A stretch of 64,000 nt of DNA from Streptomyces sp. SLBN-31. GTDB lineage: Bacteria; Actinomycetota; Actinomycetes; Streptomycetales; Streptomycetaceae. Every line of letters begins with the position of its first letter. Position 1 is the first letter of the stretch. Shown here piece after piece: positions 60,911-64,000 of the stretch. The notes below the pieces were generated by a model. That model worked only from the letters and a program-made list of their open reading frames with translations. It was not told the origin of the DNA and did not search any database. Both the position numbers and the translations under genes were made by a program. Where the stretch lies: contig NZ_VFNC01000002.1 of the NCBI RefSeq assembly GCF_006715395.1, positions 3,472,001 through 3,536,000 of the forward strand, given 5' to 3'.

Positions 60911-61507
60911 TCACGCTCCGGGCCCTCGGACCAGGGGTGGGCGGTCGGGGTCGTACAAATCCGCGCCCGACGCGAGCAACACCCCCAGCCCGTCGGCATG
61001 GAGAGCTGTCCGCTCAGAGGGATAAGCGGGATGGGCGCCGACGATCTCGATGAGTTCGCCGGCATCCGCGCCCTGAACGGCCACATCGATCGGGTCCGCG
61101 AGGCCCAGCCCGGGTGCAGGCAGGGCCAGCACAAGGCTGTTGAGACGGGAGGGCGGTACGTACGGCCTCTTGTAGCCGATCACCATTCCCGGGTCGAACA
61201 GGCACACGCCCCGCAGCGCGGCCACGGTGATGGCCGGCACCTTCGCCCATCGCGGATCGGCCGACCGCATCGTGATGCAGAGCTCGCGGACCGGCGCCTG
61301 CCCCTTCGCCCGCCGGAACGGTGACAGCCCGTAGGTGAAGCCGGTCACGAACCCGCGCTCGGGCACGCCCGAGCACACCAGGGCGAAGACGCGCCCGTCA
61401 CCGGGCACACGCGGTGGAACCTCCTCGACGTCCGGCTCCGCGCCGAACCTCGTCCTCAACCGCTCCATGAAACGCCCGAGCCGCTCGTAGCCGTCCGTTG
61501 GCACCAC
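60911..61507 (-). CDS. Possible SUFU-like (suppressor of fused) immunity protein
   Basis: A 198-residue protein. It has PERGFVTGFTYGLSPFRRAKGQAPVRELCITMRSADPRW, split here at residues 50-88, then VCLFDPGMVIGYKRPYVPPSRL and LVLALPAPGLGLADPI, a layout like bacterial suppressor-of-fused domain proteins, which often act as toxin immunity proteins. Identification is tentative. GTG 61507 or 61504 can start it, with GAGGGGAGG about ten bases upstream. It is in line with the SUKH-3 gene and a small unknown gene. Confidence 0.45.
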   Translation of the reverse strand: MVPTDGYERLGRFMERLRTRFGAEPDVEEVPPRVPGDGRVFALVCSGVPERGFVTGFTYGLSPFRRAKGQAPVRELCITMRSADPRWAKVPAITVAALRGVCLFDPGMVIGYKRPYVPPSRLNSLVLALPAPGLGLADPIDVAVQGADAGELIEIVGAHPAYPSERTALHADGLGVLLASGADLYDPDRPPLVRGPGA

Positions 61508-61580
61508 CTGGCCCTAGCCTCCCCTCATGCGAACCGTGCACCAGCAGGACGAGCGTGGGACGGTTCAAGTCTCGATGGAC

Positions 61581-61625
61581 AAGGCTTTCGGCCCCCGGCC
61601 GACAGGGGCGGGGGCCGGAAGCCTT
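61581..61625. terminator. Long hairpin after the SUKH-3 gene
   Basis: AAGGCTTTCGGCCCCCG (61581-61597) pairs with 61609-61625 along 17 positions with one mismatch and an 11-nt loop. It lies 38 bp past the SUKH-3 stop. Confidence 0.7.
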
Positions 61626-61663
61626 CTCACATCACGGCCGACGGTCGTGTGTCATGGTCGCCG

Positions 61664-62140
61664 TCAGTCCAGCCGCTCAGGACGGACTCTGTCGACCAGA
61701 TGCACCAACGCTTCCTCCGGGCTCCCGCCATAGAGGGCGAGAAACGCATCGTAGGCGCCGTACGTCCGGCCCCCCTCGGCGACGAGGAGCACAAGAGGAC
61801 CGGAAGCCGCCGTGCCCACGGGCGTCAGCTTCTCTCCCGTTCGCTGCTCGTATCCCCTCAGCTTTTCGCCGTTGACGATGCGACTCGCCCGCTCGGCGTT
61901 CACTTCGCAGCTGTGCGTCCCCGGATCGAGCGGATGGCGCGGGTAATCGAAGCCTGTTCCGTTGAATTCCTCGACGAAACGCAGCGCCCTGGGCGAGCAG
62001 TGGATTCCCAGCTCATCCCATACATCCCTGACATGTCGAATGTCCGCCTCGGAGGCCACCCACCGGGCGTCCTCCGCCAGGATGTCCGCCAGCCTTTCCC
62101 GCAGCCCTGCCTCGCGGGGGCTGTCCGGCCGCTCCGTCAC
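61664..62140 (-). CDS. SUKH-3 family immunity-type protein
   Basis: A 158-residue protein beginning VTERPDSPREAGLRERLADI. SUKH-3 traits are the EADIRHVRDVWDELG helix, ALRFVEEFNGTGFDYPRH, and the C-terminal LLVAEGGRTYGAYDAFLALYG followed by SPEEALVHLVDRVRPE. SUKH domains protect cells from polymorphic toxins delivered by contact systems. GTG 62140 has GGAGGAGG eight bases before. No complete toxin gene is next to it, but a start-less gene fragment lies directly upstream. Confidence 0.75.
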   Translation of the reverse strand: MTERPDSPREAGLRERLADILAEDARWVASEADIRHVRDVWDELGIHCSPRALRFVEEFNGTGFDYPRHPLDPGTHSCEVNAERASRIVNGEKLRGYEQRTGEKLTPVGTAASGPLVLLVAEGGRTYGAYDAFLALYGGSPEEALVHLVDRVRPERLD

Positions 62141-62195
62141 TCGCGCCGCCTCCTCCCAGAATTCTTCCGCACCAATCGCACGACGGGAACGGTGC

Positions 62196-62348
62196 TCAGT
62201 CCGCCGCAGCCAGCGGTGTGCCGTCCACGATCGAGAACCCCTGGCACGGCGCAGGCGTTCCGCGAGAGGTATCTGATCCGGGGGCGATCTCGTCCAGCCC
62301 CTTGCCGCCCAGGCCGACGTAGGCATGGCCGTCCGGGCGGAGGCCGTT
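62196..62348 (-). pseudogene. Start-less C-terminal gene fragment upstream of SUKH-3
   Basis: In one frame the DNA reads a protein-like 50-residue end: NGLRPDGHAYVGLGGKGLDE, IAPGSDTSRGTPAP, CQGFSIVDGTPLAAAD, then TGA at 62196. An in-frame TGA lies immediately before the first Asn, and no start codon precedes it. The composition is gene-like rather than random. It could be the tail of a lost toxin or other gene; I do not recognise the family. Confidence 0.4.
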
Positions 62349-62356
62349 TCAAAGAG

Positions 62357-64000
62357 TTACTGATGCGTCGGCGCGAACATCCGCAGCAGTGCCGGGAGTA
62401 CGACGACCGCCGGGCCCGGGGAGGCGAGCGCCTTCGTCAGGTCCTGTTCCAGGGTCTCGGGGGTGGTGCGGACCCCCGGGACGCCGAAGGCCTCCGCGAG
62501 GGCGACGAAGTCCGGGCGGGTCAGTTCCGTCGCCGTGGTCTCGCCGAAGGCGTCCGTCATGTACTCGCGCAGGATGCCGTAGCCGCCGTCGTCGACGATG
62601 AGCCAGGTGACGTTCAGGTCGTGCTGCCTCGCCGTCGCCAGCTCGGCGACGGAGTACAGGGCGCCGCCGTCGCCGGAGACGGCCAGCACCGGCCGGGTCG
62701 GGTCCGCGACGACGGCTCCGAGCGCGGCCGGGAAGGCGTAGCCGAGGCCGCCGGCGCCCTGGGCGGAGTGCATGGTGTTGGGGCGCCTGGGGTCGAAGGC
62801 GGACCAGGCCCAGTAGGACAGGATCGTCATGTCCCACAAGGACGGGGCGTCGGCGGGCAGCGCCGCGCGGATCGACGACAACAGGCCCTGTTCCAGGGAG
62901 AGTTCCTGGGCGGCGAGGCGCTCGCCCACCCGGGACAGCAGCTCCCGCACCCGCTCCGGCGCGGTGGCGTCCTCGCGCGGCGGCACCGTCTCCAGCAGGG
63001 CCTGGAGCGCGAGGCGGGCGTCGGCGTGGATGCCCAGCGCCGGGTGGTTGGCCTCCAGTTTGCCGAGGTCCGCCTCGATCTGGATCACCCGGCCGCGGGG
63101 CCTGAACGTGTGGTAGTTCGAGGAGAGTTCACCCAGGCCCGAGCCCAAGACGAGCAGGACGTCCGCGTCTTCGAGGAAGTCCGTGGTGTGCCGGTCCTCT
63201 AGCCAGGACTGGAGGGACAGGGAGTGGTTCCAGGGGAACGCGCCCTTGCCTCCGAAGGTGGTCACCACCGGGGCCTGGAGGCGCTCCGCCAGCTGCCTCA
63301 GCTTGCCCGAGGCGTCCGCCCGCACCACTCCGCCGCCCGCGAGGATCACCGGACGCTCGGCGCGCGAGAGCAGGTCGGCGGCCACGGCGGTCAGTTCGGG
63401 CCGCGGGGGCAGCTCGTCGGGCGTCGCGTCCGCCGCCGTCACCACCGGCAGCGCCGTCGCGGCCGCGAGCACGTCCTGCGGGATCTCCACCCACACCGGC
63501 CCGTGCGGGGCCGTCAGCGCCGACTTCCAGGCCTCCGCGATCGCCGAGGGGATCTGGGACTGGGCGCGGACGGTGTGCACGGACTTGACCACGCCCCGGA
63601 ACGAGGCCGCCTGGTCCGGCAGTTCGTGCAGGTGGCCTCGGCGGCCACCGCCCAGCCCGGCCGTGGGGACCTGGCTGCAGATCGCCAGTACGGGCGCGGA
63701 GGCCGCGCGCGCCTCCTGCAGCGCCGCGAGCGAGGTCAGCGCGCCGGGGCCGGTCGACAGCAGCAGCGGGGCGGCCTCGCCGGTGATCCGGCCGTAGGCG
63801 TCCGCCGCGAACCCCGCGTTGTTCTCCACGCGCAGGCCCACGTAGCGCAGGTCGGAGCGGCGCAGGGCGTCGAAGATGCCGAGCGCGTGCTGGCCGGGCA
63901 GGCCGAAGACGGTCGTCGCGCCGAGCCCGGCGAGCGTCTCCACGACCAGGTCTCCGCCGGTGCGCCCGGGCGGAGGGTTCAGCGCGGCCTCCGTCTGGGC
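62357..64000 (-). CDS. TPP-dependent enzyme of the acetolactate-synthase-like family (5' end cut)
   Basis: At least 547 residues; the N-terminus lies beyond the window. Reading from the edge, AQTEAALNPPPGRTGGDLVV leads into TLAGLGATTVFGLPGQHALG, the Pyr-domain opening. The catalytic glutamate region is VENNAGFAADAYGRI, and LLLSTGPGALTS follows. The central domain has VILAGGGVV. The PP domain holds VSGDGGALYSVAELATARQHDLNVTWLIVDDGGYGI, split over two strands, where the GDG and DDGGYG positions bind Mg-TPP. It resembles acetolactate synthase/benzoylformate decarboxylase-like proteins. No ALS regulatory subunit is next to it, so function remains general. It is transcribed leftward into the immunity genes. 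Confidence 0.85.
   Translation of the reverse strand, partial: AQTEAALNPPPGRTGGDLVVETLAGLGATTVFGLPGQHALGIFDALRRSDLRYVGLRVENNAGFAADAYGRITGEAAPLLLSTGPGALTSLAALQEARAASAPVLAICSQVPTAGLGGGRRGHLHELPDQAASFRGVVKSVHTVRAQSQIPSAIAEAWKSALTAPHGPVWVEIPQDVLAAATALPVVTAADATPDELPPRPELTAVAADLLSRAERPVILAGGGVVRADASGKLRQLAERLQAPVVTTFGGKGAFPWNHSLSLQSWLEDRHTTDFLEDADVLLVLGSGLGELSSNYHTFRPRGRVIQIEADLGKLEANHPALGIHADARLALQALLETVPPREDATAPERVRELLSRVGERLAAQELSLEQGLLSSIRAALPADAPSLWDMTILSYWAWSAFDPRRPNTMHSAQGAGGLGYAFPAALGAVVADPTRPVLAVSGDGGALYSVAELATARQHDLNVTWLIVDDGGYGILREYMTDAFGETTATELTRPDFVALAEAFGVPGVRTTPETLEQDLTKALASPGPAVVVLPALLRMFAPTHQ

Noticed and set aside
1..64000. CRISPR arrays, rRNA or tRNA genes, complete IS elements
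   Set aside because: No direct-repeat spacer pattern, no transposase motifs and no cloverleaf or rRNA-like stretch were seen in the intergenic DNA.

Overview
The window looks like a chromosomal segment of a Streptomyces species. Coding regions are very GC-rich at third codon positions, many genes start with GTG after GGAGG-type ribosome sites, and several stop/start pairs overlap as GTGA or ATGA. It also carries typical actinomycete families: Scr1-type helix-turn-helix plus DUF397 pairs, CsoR-type copper control, an FxsB-type radical SAM locus and two widely dispersed Streptomyces intergenic repeats. No rRNA, tRNA, IS element, CRISPR array or prophage was seen. Start codons were chosen from ribosome-site spacing, so several genes are shorter than their longest open frame.

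Layout, left. A cut amino-acid permease (1-593) is followed by a leftward inositol-catabolism operon, iolC > Cgl0158-type barrel > iolB > iolD > mmsA (6968 to 836), which ends in a strong terminator. A divergent IolE/IolH-type isomerase starts at 7094. Next come a small HTH protein, a zinc alcohol dehydrogenase, a tiny membrane protein, and the copper operon copZ-copA behind a perfect CsoR box. A roughly 700-bp non-coding stretch follows, then citrate synthase (citA) and a RecD2-type helicase. An HTH/DUF397/anti-sigma-type ATPase trio and a PD-(D/E)XK-like protein with a partly duplicated tail complete this part.

Layout, middle. A ribose locus (20045-26140) holds a LacI repressor with two operators, rbsA, an rbsC-rbsB fusion, rbsK and rbsD. 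Next is the most unusual region (26253-35337), an FxSxx-COOH-type radical SAM locus. It has a divergent two-domain TIR/SEFIR gene, an FxsB-like radical SAM/SPASM enzyme, an FxsC-like TIR protein, a 1326-residue FxsT-like P-loop/NB-ARC/TPR protein and an unrecognised 332-residue protein. No canonical FxSxx-ending precursor was found. A second sugar-catabolic operon follows (oxidoreductase, DHDPS-like lyase, TIM-barrel isomerase) with a divergent LacI repressor. Then come a MarR-GNAT fusion, another TIM-barrel isomerase, an RBBP9-like hydrolase and an acetyltransferase, followed by an EamA exporter plus second-copy EPSP synthase pair facing a LysR regulator.

Layout, right. This is mostly secreted or envelope functions: a GH3 beta-N-acetylhexosaminidase-type enzyme with a GAAACTTTC operator in its promoter, a lipoprotein, an S37-type tripeptidyl aminopeptidase, a small exported protein, a fused heterodimer-like ABC exporter, a phytase-like esterase-domain protein, a class A beta-lactamase-fold serine hydrolase, a GT39 mannosyltransferase-like membrane protein and an EndA-type nuclease. 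The end holds small immunity-type genes (a possible SUFU-like protein, a SUKH-3 protein and a start-less gene fragment) and a TPP-dependent enzyme that runs off the window.
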